A stretch of 64,000 bases of DNA, from positions 9,031,001 to 9,095,000 of the forward strand of contig NC_092562.1 of NCBI RefSeq assembly GCF_037975245.1. The letters run 5' to 3'. The stretch is from Apostichopus japonicus. Lineage: Eukaryota > Echinodermata > Holothuroidea > Aspidochirotida > Stichopodidae. A model generated the notes under the pieces. It worked only from the letters and a program-made list of their open reading frames with translations, ran no database searches and was not told where the DNA came from. Positions 11,268-23,447 of this stretch are shown here, piece by piece; position 1 is the first letter of the stretch, and every line of letters starts with the position of its first letter. Both the position numbers and the translations under genes were made by a program.

Positions 11268-11820
11268 GTTACGAAGTGTGCGTCATGTAAAGTTGCAGTG
11301 CAACTGCGCGTGTGTATGTTTGTGCGAGTGTGCATGCATGCGTGAGTAAGTGTTTGAAATTTGTTGTTTTCGTTGGTTCTGTCTTTACGGTCTTTTACCG
11401 TAATTTGAGTTCAGTCGATATCAAGAACGTATTGAAGCAAGAAGTACTTCCAGTGTTAAACCAAAGATTTTATGTAAGTTGTGTTTTTATTGATATATCA
11501 TTGTATATTTGTTGCATACATGATTATTTATACTGTATGATTTGGATTATGTATTTATTCTTCAATAATTGACTTATTCATTAATCGATTTCCTGAAATT
11601 TTTTTTTTGATTTCCTGTTTTTATTTATTTAGTTACCAGACTGACAGATTGACAGATTAGCAGATTAACAGATTAACAGATTACCAGATATATGTTACCA
11701 GATATCATAGCTAATAAACCACGAATCGACTCAACATTACAACTGCGTTGAATAATCTTTGGATTACAGGAATACGGAATAAAGAAATCTTTATTGATTT
11801 ACAGTAAATAAAATCTATAA
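11268..11820 (+). mobile_element. Presumed 5' LTR and leader of the BEL/Pao element
   Basis: This non-coding stretch directly precedes the gag-like frame. It begins near TGTTACGAAGTG, a plausible LTR start, and includes GT-rich sequence (11300-11350), AT-rich sequence and an 8-bp tandem repeat at 11643-11690. I found no matching copy after the integrase end, so the LTR cannot be confirmed by a pair and its borders are guesses. A primer binding site was not identified. Confidence 0.35.
11643..11690 (+). repeat. 8-bp minisatellite, six copies
   Basis: Six consecutive 8-mers (two GACAGATT, then AGCAGATT, two AACAGATT, and ACCAGATA) lie upstream of the gag-like frame of the BEL/Pao element. It is probably replication-slippage expansion inside the element's leader or LTR. 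Confidence 0.8.
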
Positions 11821-12600
11821 TTGAAGATGCCAACAGGCGAGGCCCTTACGATGAAGACGCTGTTAATACGGCGCAGGAATAAGAAGGGGACCTTGACTAG
11901 AGCAATTAATTCCATTTCTACTCTCATTAGAGAGGACGCAGGAATAGACTCTGTGAAGGAACTCTTAGAGAAAGCGAATACAAATTTAGAAGCAACAGAA
12001 GAGGCCCATCAAGCTGTGATTGAAAAGCTTTTGGAGGAAGATAAGTTTATTTTGGCCGAAGAATGGATGGCGGACGTAGTCAGCAAGTTCATCGCCGTAA
12101 AGATCGAAGTCGAGAGGTATGTAGACCTAAGCAGAAACGGGCCCGAGAGGATCTCAGAAGCTCCCGAAGGCGACGAGGAAAAGAGGTTAACCGACAAAGA
12201 TGATAACAGTATTTTTACTAAGAATAGTAACGTTAGTCATTGTGTTAGCTCTAAGGAAGTTAATGATATTACCGATGGTAATAATAGTAACGTAGACATG
12301 AAGAATGGTGAAGGTCTTCCACATTAAAGTTCAAATAGGTATAGTTCTAGTTGTAATTCCAACTATGTATTCGGGTTTAACGAACTCAAATTGGCATTAG
12401 AGTTACCGAACGCTGAGGTATTTGAGTTTAATGGAGACCCCACAGATTATTGGTACTTCATAACCAATTTCGAAATTAACATGGCAAGTAAATTGAGCGG
12501 TGATGCCACACGTTTGCAGTATTTGCTGCAGCTATGTAAAGGTAAAGTGCGTTTCTGCATCGAAAGTTGCGGGCTTCTAGGAGATGAAGGTTATGAAAGC
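11821..12600 (+). pseudogene. BEL/Pao gag-like 5' part, interrupted by a stop
   Basis: One frame runs from about 11821 to a TAA at 12325-12327 and continues in the same frame to about 12600. The first part is charged and helical (KTLLIRRRNKKGTLTRAI near the start). The second part contains LPNAEVFEFNGDPTDYW and LQYLLQLCKGKVRF, which resemble the gag domain that precedes the zinc knuckles in Pao-type elements. Near 12590-12600 the homology moves to the +2 frame, indicating a one-base indel. The stop and the frameshift make this copy non-functional. It stands antisense to gene A, within its intron. Confidence 0.72.
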
Positions 12601-13837
12601 GAAGGCAATTTTGAAATGTCAATTTGGTCAACCGCATCTGATTCTGAATTCTTTGATGAGTAAATTGGTTAGTCGCAAATCGATTAAGGCTAATGGGGGA
12701 GAAAGCTTGTGGAAGCTCATATCCGAAATTCAGAGGTGTTACGTTACCTTAACTCAGATGGGGTATGTAAATGACCTAAATTCAACAAGTAACCTTCTTA
12801 AGATTCACAGTTTGTTACCTGTTTATCTTCAAACTGGGTGGGCAAATGTCGCCCAAAAGATACATGAGAGTAGAGAACCAGAATTTAATGACCTTCTATT
12901 GTATCTGACAGGTCAAGCTGAAATTTCGTCTAACATGTTTGGTAGGAATATAGGCAAGTGTAGTAGCGTAGTGAGTGACGAGAAACCTCGCGTGAAATCT
13001 AATTTTATGGAAGGCAGATCTCCTAAGTGTTTTGCCTGTGATGATGATCATAGGATTTTTGACTGTGAGTCGTTCTGCAACATGAGTTACAACCAGAGGC
13101 TAGACATTGTTAGGACAAAGAGGTTGTGTTTTAGGTGTCTATTTCCTGGTCATTCGGTGGCTAAATGTAGAAGGGATACCGTTTGCACGTTTTGTCAGTC
13201 TAACAAACACAATGATCTACTTCATCCTCCACCCAATCAAGAGAATATCTCTGTTATGTCAAACACCGCTGTTTGTGGTAGTAATGTTTTCTTGAGAATT
13301 CTGCCGGTTACAGTGACCTGTAACAATGGTAATCGGGTGCATACCCTGGCTATTTTGGACATTGGGCCAGACACTACTCTGTGTTCAGAATCCCTTAAGA
13401 AGAAGTTAGGTGTTAAGGGAAAACCGATGTCTTACACGTCTTCGACGGTTAACAGAGTCGAACCTAAGATCGGTTCAACATTTGATATTACCGTTAAAGG
13501 GGAGAATGAAAGTAACGATTTGTCAATAACTGCTCTTTCTGTTCCAAAACTACCCAATAGTGATGATAGTGTCCCCTCTGCTTGTGACCTCAACCGGTGG
13601 CAACATTTGAAACTTATTCCCTGGGGGGATATCTCAAGATACAACCTTGAGCTACTAATAGGGGCGGATGTTCTCGAAGCATTTTGGGTTATGGATGAGA
13701 GGCGTGGTGGAACGGGGGATCCGTATGGAGTAAAGACACCCCTTGGTTGGTCTGTTATGGGTCCTACAGGTTTCAGTGGTCGTAGCGATAGAAAGAACAT
13801 CCATCGTATATCTGTTGCTCGAATGGAGAGATTCTAA
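12584..13837 (+). pseudogene. BEL/Pao gag zinc knuckles and aspartic protease segment
   Basis: The frame is 417 codons long. Its first third carries AKAILKCQFGQPH, typical of Pao-family gag. Cys-rich knuckles follow: CFACDDDHRIFDC (Cys-x2-Cys-x3-His-x4-Cys), CFRCLFPGHSVAKC (Cys-x2-Cys-x4-His-x4-Cys) and CTFCQSNKH. A retropepsin-like stretch LAILDIGPDTTLCS then appears, in which the usual Asp-Ser/Thr-Gly triad reads Asp-Ile-Gly. The end contains LLIGADVLEAFW and TPLGWSVMGP, which match the Pao polyprotein between protease and reverse transcriptase. The frame stops at 13837 and homology resumes in another frame, so the polyprotein is broken here. Confidence 0.82.
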
Positions 13838-13869
13838 GTTTACTTAAAAGTTCTTGGTCTGTAGACAAT

Positions 13870-14680
13870 GCAAGTATTGGTGAAGGTGATTCTGTCCAAG
13901 ACAAGAGAGCCAAAGGTATATTAGAATCTACTGCCTCACTTACTAGTGAAGGTCACTACCAGATAGGACTTCTGTGGAAGGACGATTACAATTTCTTGCC
14001 TTCCAATAAACCGTTAGCTGAATCACGTCTAAGAAACATAAAACGTAAGCTAATAAGAGACAATGTAATGCGTCAAAAGTGTACAGAAACCGTAGGTTAC
14101 ATTGCGAAAGGTTATGCCGAACGGGTTCAAGGTGAAGGTAAGGCTGGTAATGTTTGGTATCTGCCTCACCAACCAGTTGTTCATCCCCACAAAGACAAGG
14201 TCAGAGTAGTCTATGATTGTGCAGCGAAGTGGATGGATACTTCATTAAACTTGTGTTTATTGAAAGGCCCAGACCCTATAAACAGTCTCGTGGGTGTTCT
14301 CCACAGATTTAGGCAGCAGCGAATTGCACTAGTTGCTGACGTAGAGGCAATGTTTCACCAAGTGCAGGTGATAAGCGAAGACCGCGATGTCTTCAGGTTC
14401 TTGTGGTGGCCTGGCGGTAATCTAGAAAGTAAATCGCTCGAATATAGAATGACGGTGCATCTCTTTGGTGCCACGTCAAGTCCAGCTTGCGCCGGCTATG
14501 CGTTACAGCGCACGGCCAGGGACAACTAGTTACATAATCAGGACATTGTAGGTAAGAAAGCCATTCAGTTCATAAGGAACAACTTCTATGTAGACGATCT
14601 TCTGGCTTCAGTTGATGATCCAACTGTTGCAATAGAAGTTGTGGAATGCCTTAGAAGTATTTTAAGGGCGGCTTTAGACT
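13870..14680 (+). pseudogene. BEL/Pao reverse transcriptase segment, with in-frame stop
   Basis: The frame opens around 13870 and carries GLLWKDDY, then NIKRKLIRD, VWYLPHQPVVHP, VRVVYDCAAKW, a first catalytic aspartate in LVADVEAMFHQV, and FLWWPGG. A TAG at 14527-14529 interrupts it after LQRTARDN. The same frame then continues through the catalytic YVDD box at 14587-14598 and ends at a stop near 14680, where homology passes to frame 3. These are the fingers and palm motifs of a Pao-type reverse transcriptase in the expected order. The internal stop and downstream frameshift show the copy is inactive. Confidence 0.85.
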
Positions 14681-14681
14681 C

Positions 14682-15605
14682 ATGAAGTGGGTTAGTAACG
14701 ATCGTGCCGTTCTCCAAAGCATCCCAGTGTCCGAAAGATCTCCAAATTTACGTAATAGTCTGGAGACTCTTCCAACTGAGCGAACACTGGGAGTGAGTTG
14801 GAATGCCGAAAATGACAATTTCCTATTCAACATGTCGTTGCCCGACAAACCCTTTACAAGGCGAGGGTTATTGTCAATATCAAGCTCGATCTTTGACCCA
14901 TTGGGTTTTGCTGCTCCCTTTGTTGTCATTGCTCGGTGCCTCTTACAAGATATTTGTCGCAAAGGGTCTGATTGGGACAAACCCTTGACGGAGGAAGAAC
15001 TTGTGACATGGAAGAAGTGGCTTAAAAATGTTCCTCTTCTTTCATATATACAGATCCCTCGTTGGCTACAGTTAGATAACGCACAGCGCGTCCATCTTCA
15101 CATGTTTTGTGACGCATCTCAGAGAGGATATGCTGCAGTAGCATATCTCCGCGTGATAGGTGCTGACAGTGAAGCAAGCTGCTCATTCATTCAAGGAAAG
15201 GCAAAAGTCAGCCCAATGAAGCCCGTGTCTATTCCTAGGCTCGAGTTAATGGGCGCGGTTCTCGCAGTGACGTTGTACACGTCAATCAAACAAGAGATTA
15301 GGTTTGATCTCGATGATGTTATCTTTTGGACGGACTCAATGATTGTCCTTGGGTACATTCGCAATGAGGATAAGCAGTTTAAAACCTTCGTTGCGAACCG
15401 AGTGTCCAAGATTCATGACTTGTCCTCTCCAAATCAATGGAGACATGTAGGCTCCAAAGGAAACCCAGCCGATGATGGTTTGAGGGGTACGTATGATTTA
15501 GGAACGTGGCTTTCCGGCCCAAGTTTCCTTTCGAAGAAAGAAAGCGCATGGCCTTCACTGAAATATGATGATATTGATTTGTCTGGAGACACAGAAATAG
15601 TGTAG
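14682..15605 (+). pseudogene. BEL/Pao reverse transcriptase thumb and RNase H segment, truncated by an insertion
   Basis: The 307-codon frame begins KWVSNDRAVL and includes RTLGVSWNAENDNF, then SSIFDPLGFAAPFV, a conserved Pao-type connection. RNase H-like motifs follow: HMFCDASQRGYAAVAY with its first acidic residue, IPRLELMGAVLAV, and VIFWTDSMIVLGYI with a later Asp. It ends with WRHVGSKGNPADDGLRG and a TAG at 15603-15605. In related elements the polyprotein continues into the integrase without a break. Here the integrase appears 6.4 kb further on, so an insertion lies just after this point. Confidence 0.85.
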
Positions 15606-16371
15606 CAAAGTGAAATTTTGTTGTGTACACCCGTTCAGTATTAGCATGTCTTACGTAATAGTTCGTAATAGTCAGTTTTTAGCGTTAGTTGTATACACGT
15701 GTTTGTTCAGTTCTGTACACGGTGTTATATGGCGAACATCGTCCCTGCAGATCTCCGGGGCTCGCCTCGTAAACCCCTTACTAATTTGTTAATTTTTACT
15801 TAATCTTGTGTCGTCAATAGCCCAGATTTACATATATCCTTATTATCTGGAGTCCGTGAGGAGATGTCACCCTTCTCAGAGGCAGGATGCCTCAGGTTTT
15901 TGGTTGGTTTGACTTCTGGCTCGAAGTCGCTGGTTACCAAGATGGCGGACCTACTATAGTATATAGCGAGCTGGCGAGAGATGGAGTTTCTTGATGTCCG
16001 CGAGCGTGGAGAATTCTTGTTATCCGCGAGCGAGCTGACCCCAGTTTAGTAAGATGTTTAAGTCATACATATTATTATTGTTTTATACTGCCGTACGTAA
16101 CCTTATTGTTGATAAATTGAATCGAAGTTGTAATTGCTACTCCTCTGGCTAGGTTGTACTTCACTGTACAAAGTACGTATGTTAGGGTGTATTTGGACCT
16201 TGGTCTATGGGTTTATAGCGTGTGTTGTGTACACTGTAGATCAGTGGTTGTGTATCGTGAAGCACATGGGTGCTAGTAGTATTGTGTACCTTTATACTGT
16301 AGAGTGACAGTATCGGTTAGGTTGAGTTTATATTCAGAGAGTTATTGAAAGTGTATTGTACTGTATTGACA
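15606..16371 (+). mobile_element. Left part of an LTR-like insertion inside the BEL/Pao element
   Basis: BEL coding homology ends at about 15610-15630. The following 740 bp has no reading frame and differs in texture, with repeated GTGTACAC-type words. It is interrupted at 16372 by the inverted-repeat element. Together with 21208-21890 it could be one solo LTR of about 1.4 kb. The evidence is indirect: the right part ends with an AATAAA signal followed by a short tail, as an LTR does. No clear target duplication was found. Confidence 0.3.
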
Positions 16372-19300
16372 CATTAGGGAAACAGTCCCCTTACACCGAA
16401 GGTGCAAAATTTTCCACTTGAATTGTTGCAAAGTGGCTGCTTATCTGGCTATACCACACATGGTTGAGCAGGTTTTGTAAGATGAGCAAGATAAGAATGA
16501 CCACAAGATCGCTTATGCGAACTAATTTAATTAAACCAGTTTCACAGGACATAAGGGATTATATGCACTTCAATGAGCAATCAAGACAGTATAGAGTGTA
16601 TAGCTGAAATGATATTGACTTCTTAACGTGTACTGTGTTGAGTGGAAGACTTGTATTTAAAACTCATCTCCGTACATGTCAAGACCTCAACTATCTTGTA
16701 ACTATGTTTCTATGTAATAAATAATAACACAGATTTAGGATGACAGAAAAGCGAAGCGGGGGAGGGGGGCGGAATGATACTTCCGCCCCTCCATATCTTT
16801 AACAGGGGGGTGCGGGGGGGGGGGGGGGCTGGCGCCCTCAGCCCCCCGGTTCCTACGCCCTTGTGAAACAACACCGACTCTGTTAAAATACAATCTTTCT
16901 CAGTCCGTTTTCTTGTATCTGCTTATATAAAGGCAGTTAAACAAAAGGTTGATGTGTCAGCTTTATGCCTGGCAAATACATAGCTGACGGGCATAATTAT
17001 ATTCTTTATGTTTTTGCGAGTCCATGATGCATGTGAACTGGATGGAAAACTATTTGAGATAAACTGAAAGTCTTCTACTGTGTTTCAATTTCATGTCGTA
17101 GGCACACTAATCCTTTCACCAAAGAGTCAGTGATTACAATGATAACTTTTGCATTATGAATCTTATTTGCTGTTTTTTACAATATTTTTTTTTATATTGC
17201 TTCCTGGGCTTTGTTCAGCTATTACATTATATCAGCTCTTGGGTATCGAAAGTTTCAACGCGCATGTTGAAATAACTAGCATAGTGTTGGTTTCCAAAAC
17301 TTTCCAGTTATTATTTGCAAGCCCAATTTTTGATAATTCTTTTATTTCCATTTTTTTGTAGTTGTCTCCACTTTACAGCGTTAATTGTTTTGTATCTGTA
17401 CATTTAATTGTTTTTGTATTGCTATGTTTTACTTTTTATGTATAACGTTGAATGTAAAAAGCAGGGCCTTATTGGAAATCAGCTTTTGCTGAATAAGCAA
17501 CCCTGGATAAAAATGCGAATAAATAAAAAATGTCGGGCATTCGGGCCCTCCATACACTCGCTCAGCGCCCGCAACACAATTTCATAATCTAAGGTACCTC
17601 CCTCCGACCATCCTATTGATATTATGTGCTATTCGCCTCATAAGAATAGGAGGATGCTGTTAGCATTGAATGTTATAAGGGGATCCGTAGATACAAATTG
17701 GCACCCGTGATCAAATCTCCGTATATTTAACTCGGTTAGCGTAAAGCTAACTTCTCCCGAGGACCTGAAGTATCATAACCAATAGTGAAATGAAAAATAT
17801 AATAATATACAATAAATAATAAGAACATTAATATAAGAAAATGAATAATGACTGGGAGTCATTTTTCCAAGAACAAGAGCCATTTCTGAAATCACGTAAA
17901 GGTTGCCACATATTCCAAACTAGTATAAGCGCATGAAAAGAAGAACGATAGCCGCCCGTTTTTTCCCTTCAGATCTCAGTACGAGAAACATGTATTTTAT
18001 TTGTATAATAGAACAACTTTCGTTAATATTTTCCTACCCTAGCTATATGTCGATTTTACAAAACCTTCATGAAAACAGACTTTTTGAAAATGGATTTTGA
18101 AGCTCAGTCAACAATTTAAGAAATGCTTAGGCCTACCGTTAAATACTGGCGTCAAAAAATACATTTCGTATTTACTCCAATAAAGATCCACAACGGATAA
18201 CAATGCTAAGTAGAGCTTACTTAAAGAGAAATAGAAGCTGCATGTACAGCATGGTCATTTTAAGTATCCAAGTACTATACAAAGAGATCGAGTTCACCGA
18301 AACATCCCTTTTCCTTATCACCTGAGGAAAACCGTCTTTTATAAATTATAGTAGGCCTACCATACAGTACTTTACATTTGATACAAAAGTTTCTTCTATA
18401 CAACAGTTTCCCAAAATTTGTATGTGTCGCAATAGTTTTAAGTTTTAACCAAGGGCAGTACCATTCATAATTTGCATATTACACCAAAATTTACAATCGG
18501 CGTCCAGATGGCGGGAAAATGTAACATAATGTTCAATCTGTTGGGTCGTTCCCATGGTGCGATGAACTTGGGCAAGTTGCCAAGTTCGAATGTCGATGAC
18601 CTACTTATGTTCCGTGACCAATGTCAATGGGAATTATGTGTGTAAAAACTCGTGTTTTTCCACGTGTAATATATATAGAAGTTTTACGTAAGGGGAGCGA
18701 ATTTCGGGGCGGCTCGTTGATTGTGAGGAAGCACTTATCTAATCATCAATTTTTGTGAAAAATATCTTACGTTTTTTTTTCTCCAGAAAATGTTTTTGAC
18801 TAGTAATTGGAAACTCAATGTATCAAGAAGTACTGAGTCTAGACCTTATCATTGCATTTTTGGGGAAGACAGATCTTCAAGTGCAAAATATTGTTTTTTC
18901 ATTCAAGGTTATCGTGGTTTTCTTGCGAGGTGTATACGGCGTAACTTTCGATGTAGGCTTAGAATTAGGATCGGCCGATGCCTACCTAGTTTGCATGAAT
19001 TTTTACCTAAATTCAATTTAATTTAACGGGAATCACTAAGCATGTCGGAAAGACAGGACTCGACTTACTACTAATACTTTAAGTTTAAAAGTTCACAATG
19101 AAAAGTTTTTAACTATCAACAAGTCCCCACCTGTTTGGAACTTCAGACAACAATAATGTAACTTAGGGGCTACATAAATACGGGATTATAAACTACATAT
19201 ATAAGAATAGTACAGATTTATTTATATCGTTAATCGGCTGTTGTTTACTCCAGAAAATATACTTTCAATACGTACAATATCAATCTTCGTACAAAAGTTC

Positions 19301-21207
19301 TTAAAAATAAAAAAGTAGCGAAAGATAACTAGAAATGACATCGTGGAACCCCCCCCCCCGCATTAATAAACGAATCCATTTCATTACAGCATCAACTCCC
19401 AAGTACCGAACAGCAGTGTGTAACAGTATACCGTACCCTATGCTATAATAATATACAGTCCCGTGCGAAGATGGATTTAATTTGATATGCTCCCTTCGGT
19501 TTTGGATCAAAAATTATTAAATCGTTATAATTATTATCACAAAATGTGGTGAAATGCATAAGGGTGAGATTTTGTACATGGGAACCTTCACAATCATCGT
19601 TTGAAGGAAGAATAAATAACGAAAATTTCTGAATAACTTTGAGGTCTCGTAACATGCTGAGTTCACTAACGTTCGATATTTGGTGTAGGCTATAGGTCCA
19701 AATTACTACGTGAAAAGTTGATTCGTTAATATGTTTAGGCCAGTGCGTAAATTGATAAGATATTATTCAAACTAAGAACACAGGAACCAGAAATAAACGT
19801 GTTTTCTTTTCTCTAATTTAAATAGTAACACATAGATATTTTTATTATGTCCTGGATTCCCGGAAATGATACCGAAACGAATGTAATAACCAGTTGTTTT
19901 CCCAATACCGGTAGTAGTTACACATTGCACTGTGATCGGGGTTAGTCAAAGCCGGGATCGGGATGCCGGTATTCACTTGACTACCGGGATCCCGCACCGT
20001 GAACCCTAGTAATGAAATAGCCTATCTTCCCTCAAAATTGGTACATTGTACTTAATGCAACTCTTCTCATGCATGTAACAAAGGCTTGTATGTATCCTTG
20101 TGTATGTATAGGCCCCTACTAAACCACCTCAGGAGTTTCGCGGAAAAAGAAAAAGGATTTCCAAAAAAAAAAATTTCCAAAGATAAAAAAGATGACGATT
20201 GTCCGTACCAAGTAACCATGTGTTTATGAATAGCGAATGGCCTAACCTACTAGATGTGTTAATGGCCCGAAAAGCGCCAAGAATGGTTACCCAAACTTTC
20301 CATCTCAAAAAGTATCTCAAACAAATCATCCATCTTCAATCTTTACCAAAATGTTAATTTTAATACCTAATTCTTACACTCCGACGTTATTTTGTACTTA
20401 TGTTCAATATAATTCCGTTTATGAACAAATAAAAAATATGCCGAACTTAGTGTTTAACATTCTTGTTCGTCACTATTATTAACTCCATTCAAGCTCAATT
20501 AGAAATTTAAGCTTAGGCCAATCAAACTAAGTAAATAGTGACAACGTAACTAGTGTAGGATTACTGTTTCCAGATTGATATAAAGGAATGATAAGAACTA
20601 AAAACAACTCCAATGATGTTTCTAATAATAAAAAAATTGCATTTACTTGTGCAGCATTAATTTGAACAAAAATATAGACCGTATTCAGAGGCCGGTTTCT
20701 CAATGTTACAACATAGCGTTAGGCCTAATACACGACAGCTATGGATTCGGGGCACATGAAAATCTCAGGTTTGGATGTAGTAACGTTTGGGAAATTTCCA
20801 AGCGTCGGTTATGAAAATAAGCGGTCGTCTGGTGTTATGTATTAAAGGCAAGCCAGACGCGGAAAAATCAGGAACCGGTGAATAAAAATCACGAAAATCC
20901 GAACCGGCAGCTAAAGGGAACTAAGACACGGAATACACTTCATACGATCATATGTCGCGAGTACTGTATGTACGCCTGTAGCTATAGCTGTGCATTCCTG
21001 TGAACAACGTTGATCTGTTGATCACTTGCATATAGCTGACACACTAGCTAATGCCGCGAGCAAACCGCATGTTCGTTGGTCCGTGTGATAGGGTTAAGAT
21101 AAGTGGTGTAAGCAGAGCTGAACCTCGAGATAAGCCCAACCCGAGCTCCCCCGCTTGAGGTCGGGTTGGAAATGCAACTTCGCTGTAAGGGGACTGTTTC
21201 CCTAATG
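16372..21207. mobile_element. 4.8-kb element with terminal inverted repeats, no transposase seen
   Basis: The left end at 16372-16395 is the exact inverse complement of 21184-21207 over 24 bp; the repeat includes TTAGGGAAACAGTCCCC and similarity fades over the next 10-15 bp. No open frame in between exceeds 80 codons or resembles a transposase. The interior includes G-runs at about 16760-16830, a stretch ending near 16865 that resembles one end of a different hAT-like element (reading CAAGGGCGTAGGAACC on the minus strand), and AT-rich filler. No convincing target duplication flanks it. It may be a non-autonomous DNA transposon that has collected other insertions; a segment bounded by two copies of one short element in inverse orientation is the alternative. 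Confidence 0.5.
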
Positions 21208-21890
21208 GTTGAGTTGTTTTGAGAGATTATTTTATTGTACCTGTATTTCTGTATTGTACTGCTCGCAGTGTAAAGAGTGTACGTATTTGTATTTTGAACA
21301 TATTGTTACTGTTGGTCACTACAGAGTTGTCTCAAGAGCTTGTCCTTCTAATCTTAGCCTTTATGGATAGCTATGGAGTGCCAAGTCTCTTGAGAGTTTG
21401 TGGGTTCAGGAGGTGTAAATTCCTGCTGTCTAGGAACAGTTTAGGTGGAAAGGCCTATAATGAGTTGCAGCGGCATTAGTTGCCCTAGGCTGGCCATTAC
21501 GAAGGTGCCAAAAGTCCTCGCCTGTTGACAAACGTTTATTATTATTTATGCAGTTTATTTCATAATGTTCATTTTACATTATTCTTTATACCCTTTATAC
21601 ATTTTTATACTGTATTGTACGAGTGCAATGTCGTATTGCAGGGTAATATTATTGAGTCTTTATTTGGTTCTGTGCATTTTTCATAGAATGAGTATAGGTT
21701 TTTCCCCGAGTAAGGATAGTTTAAATAAGAGTAAAGAGACCCTTAAGCCATTTATTATATAAAGCCATTTACCGTATATTGTCATGTATCATGATTTGTC
21801 CATGTGTATATCTTCATTTACCATTTTGTAGAGTTTGTAATAAAAAGTCAGTCGTTGTTTCAACGCAAGAACACTCTTGCCTCCTCATTG
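21208..21890 (+). mobile_element. Right part of the LTR-like insertion, with a poly(A) signal near its end
   Basis: This 680-bp stretch lies between the inverted-repeat element and the resumed BEL coding sequence. Near its right end it has AATAAAAAGTCAG at about 21839-21851, followed by about 40 bp ending GCCTCCTCA before BEL sequence restarts. That resembles the R-U5 end of an LTR read on the plus strand. The frame at 21219-21479 is open for 86 codons but matches nothing I recognise. The reading as a solo LTR split by a transposon is inference. Confidence 0.3.
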
Positions 21891-21894
21891 ATAA

Positions 21895-23081
21895 CTTATG
21901 AGTTCGAAGCGTAGAACCCTAAATTCGGTAATTTCCCCCGCCATCCGCGGTTCGCTTCAATAGGAAAGTCTGTTGTTCTTAATGTAATTACTTTAGTTAA
22001 AGATAATTTTTCTGAGCAGTTAATCTCCAGGTTTTCATCGTGGACCAAGTTAGTCAAGGTGTTAGCTTGGGTCTTTCGCTTTGTTAATAAGTGTAGAGGT
22101 TTATTGGCAGCAAGTGGCATAAATCTGTCTGTATCAGAAATCGAAGCGAGTGAAACTACCATAATTTCGTGGGTCCAAAAATCGTCGTTTAAATCCTGGC
22201 AGCGTGACCAGCGATTATTTAAACTCAAACCCATTCTTCTTGGAAATGTACTTAGAGCGGGGGGTCGTCTCGACAATGCTGATTTGGGAAATGACGTTCA
22301 GCACCCAATTATCTTGCCCCCTAGGGGAGCAGTAGTCACACTCATTATTAGATATTATCATGAGTCGGTAGGTCATGGTGGTTTGGCCATGACGTTAAGT
22401 GCCATTCGGCAAAAGTTTTGGCTACTGAATGGTCGAACAGCAGTGAAGAGTGTAGTTGGTAAGTGCGTTATTTGTCGTAAGATCCTTGCACGGCCTTCTT
22501 GTCAGATAATGGCTGCATTGCCTTTGGAGAGAGTCTCCTCTGACAAACCTCTTTTTAGTTTTGTCAGCGTGGACTATTTTGGGCCATTCGAAGCGAAAAG
22601 AGGTCGCTCGACCGTAAAGAGGTTCGGTTGCATTTTTACTTGCTTGTCCTCCAGAGCTGTTCATTTGGAAGTTTGTGAATCCCTTGATGCTGATTCCTTC
22701 CTTAATGCTTTCAGACGTTTTGTAGCAAGAAGAGGTCAGCCAGTTAAGATTTTTAGCGACAATGGTTCTAATTTCCAAGCTGGCGAGAAAGAGCTGAGAA
22801 ATGCATTTAAAGCCATGAATAAAGATGATGTAGAAGCCTTTTTTCATAGTAAAGGTTGTGAGTGGCACTTTAACCCTCCTACAGCCAGCCATTTCGGAGG
22901 AGCATGGGAAAGGCTTATCAGGTCGGTTAGAAGGATTCTAAGAGGCGTCCTGAGGCAGCAAACGGTCACTGATGAGGTTCTTACTACTGTACTAGCTGAG
23001 GTTGAATCTATTCTCAACTCAAGACCTCTCACTGGTCAACTTCTCCTTAGATCCTCCTTACTCCAAACCACCTGCTTTTGA
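21895..23081 (+). pseudogene. BEL/Pao integrase segment
   Basis: Recognisable BEL sequence resumes after the insertion and is continuously open from about 22059. The N-terminal zinc-binding His-His-Cys-Cys pattern is visible in YYHESVGHGGLAMT and GKCVICRK. The catalytic core has its first Asp in FVSVDYFGPFEAK, the second in KIFSDNGSNFQAG, and the Glu in HFGGAWERLIRSVRRILRG. It ends with VESILNSRPLTG, after which the frame is lost at 23081. All three acidic catalytic residues are retained. This is the best-preserved domain of the copy, but the upstream stops and the nested insertion preclude a functional polyprotein. Confidence 0.88.
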
Positions 23082-23087
23082 TGAGAC

Positions 23088-23447
23088 ATGGGCCTGACAC
23101 CCCAGTTGACGCAGGAGTCTCTTACTGCCGTAAAAGGTGGCTTCAAGTACAGTACCTTGCTTCTTTGTTTTGGAAGAGATGGCGGAAAGAATATCTGCCT
23201 CTCCTCCAAAAAAAGCCATAAGTGTAATGTTCCGAAAGAAAATATTGTCATTGGGGACATAGTTCTCCTCACCGACGAAACAATTCCACGCGGAAAATGG
23301 CCTTTAGCTAGAATCGTTACAGTTTTCAACAGTAGCGATGGGAAAGTAAGAAGTGTTGAGGTTAAGGTTCGTAATAAAATACTCAAAAGACCGATCACGA
23401 AATTGTGTATTGTAAAGAGAAATGTGAATGTGAGAGATTTACAGTGA
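23088..23447 (+). pseudogene. BEL/Pao polyprotein C-terminus, frameshifted
   Basis: After a stop at 23082-23084 and local frame shifts, the last part reads NVPKENIVIGDIVLLTDE and then PRGKWPLARIVTVF, with RSVEVKVRNKILKRPITK. This matches the small C-terminal domain that follows integrase in Pao-type elements (a GDIVLL/RGKWPLARI pattern). The stretch between about 23100 and 23215 scatters its homology over different frames. No 3' LTR was recognised beyond 23450. Confidence 0.75.

Noticed and set aside
16374-16379. TTAGGG at the element end as a telomere seed
   Set aside because: Only one copy is present; it is part of the terminal inverted repeat.
16740-16866. A second complete hAT element inside the 4.8-kb insert
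   Set aside because: One hAT-like end is visible on the minus strand near 16865, but no matching opposite end or target duplication was found.
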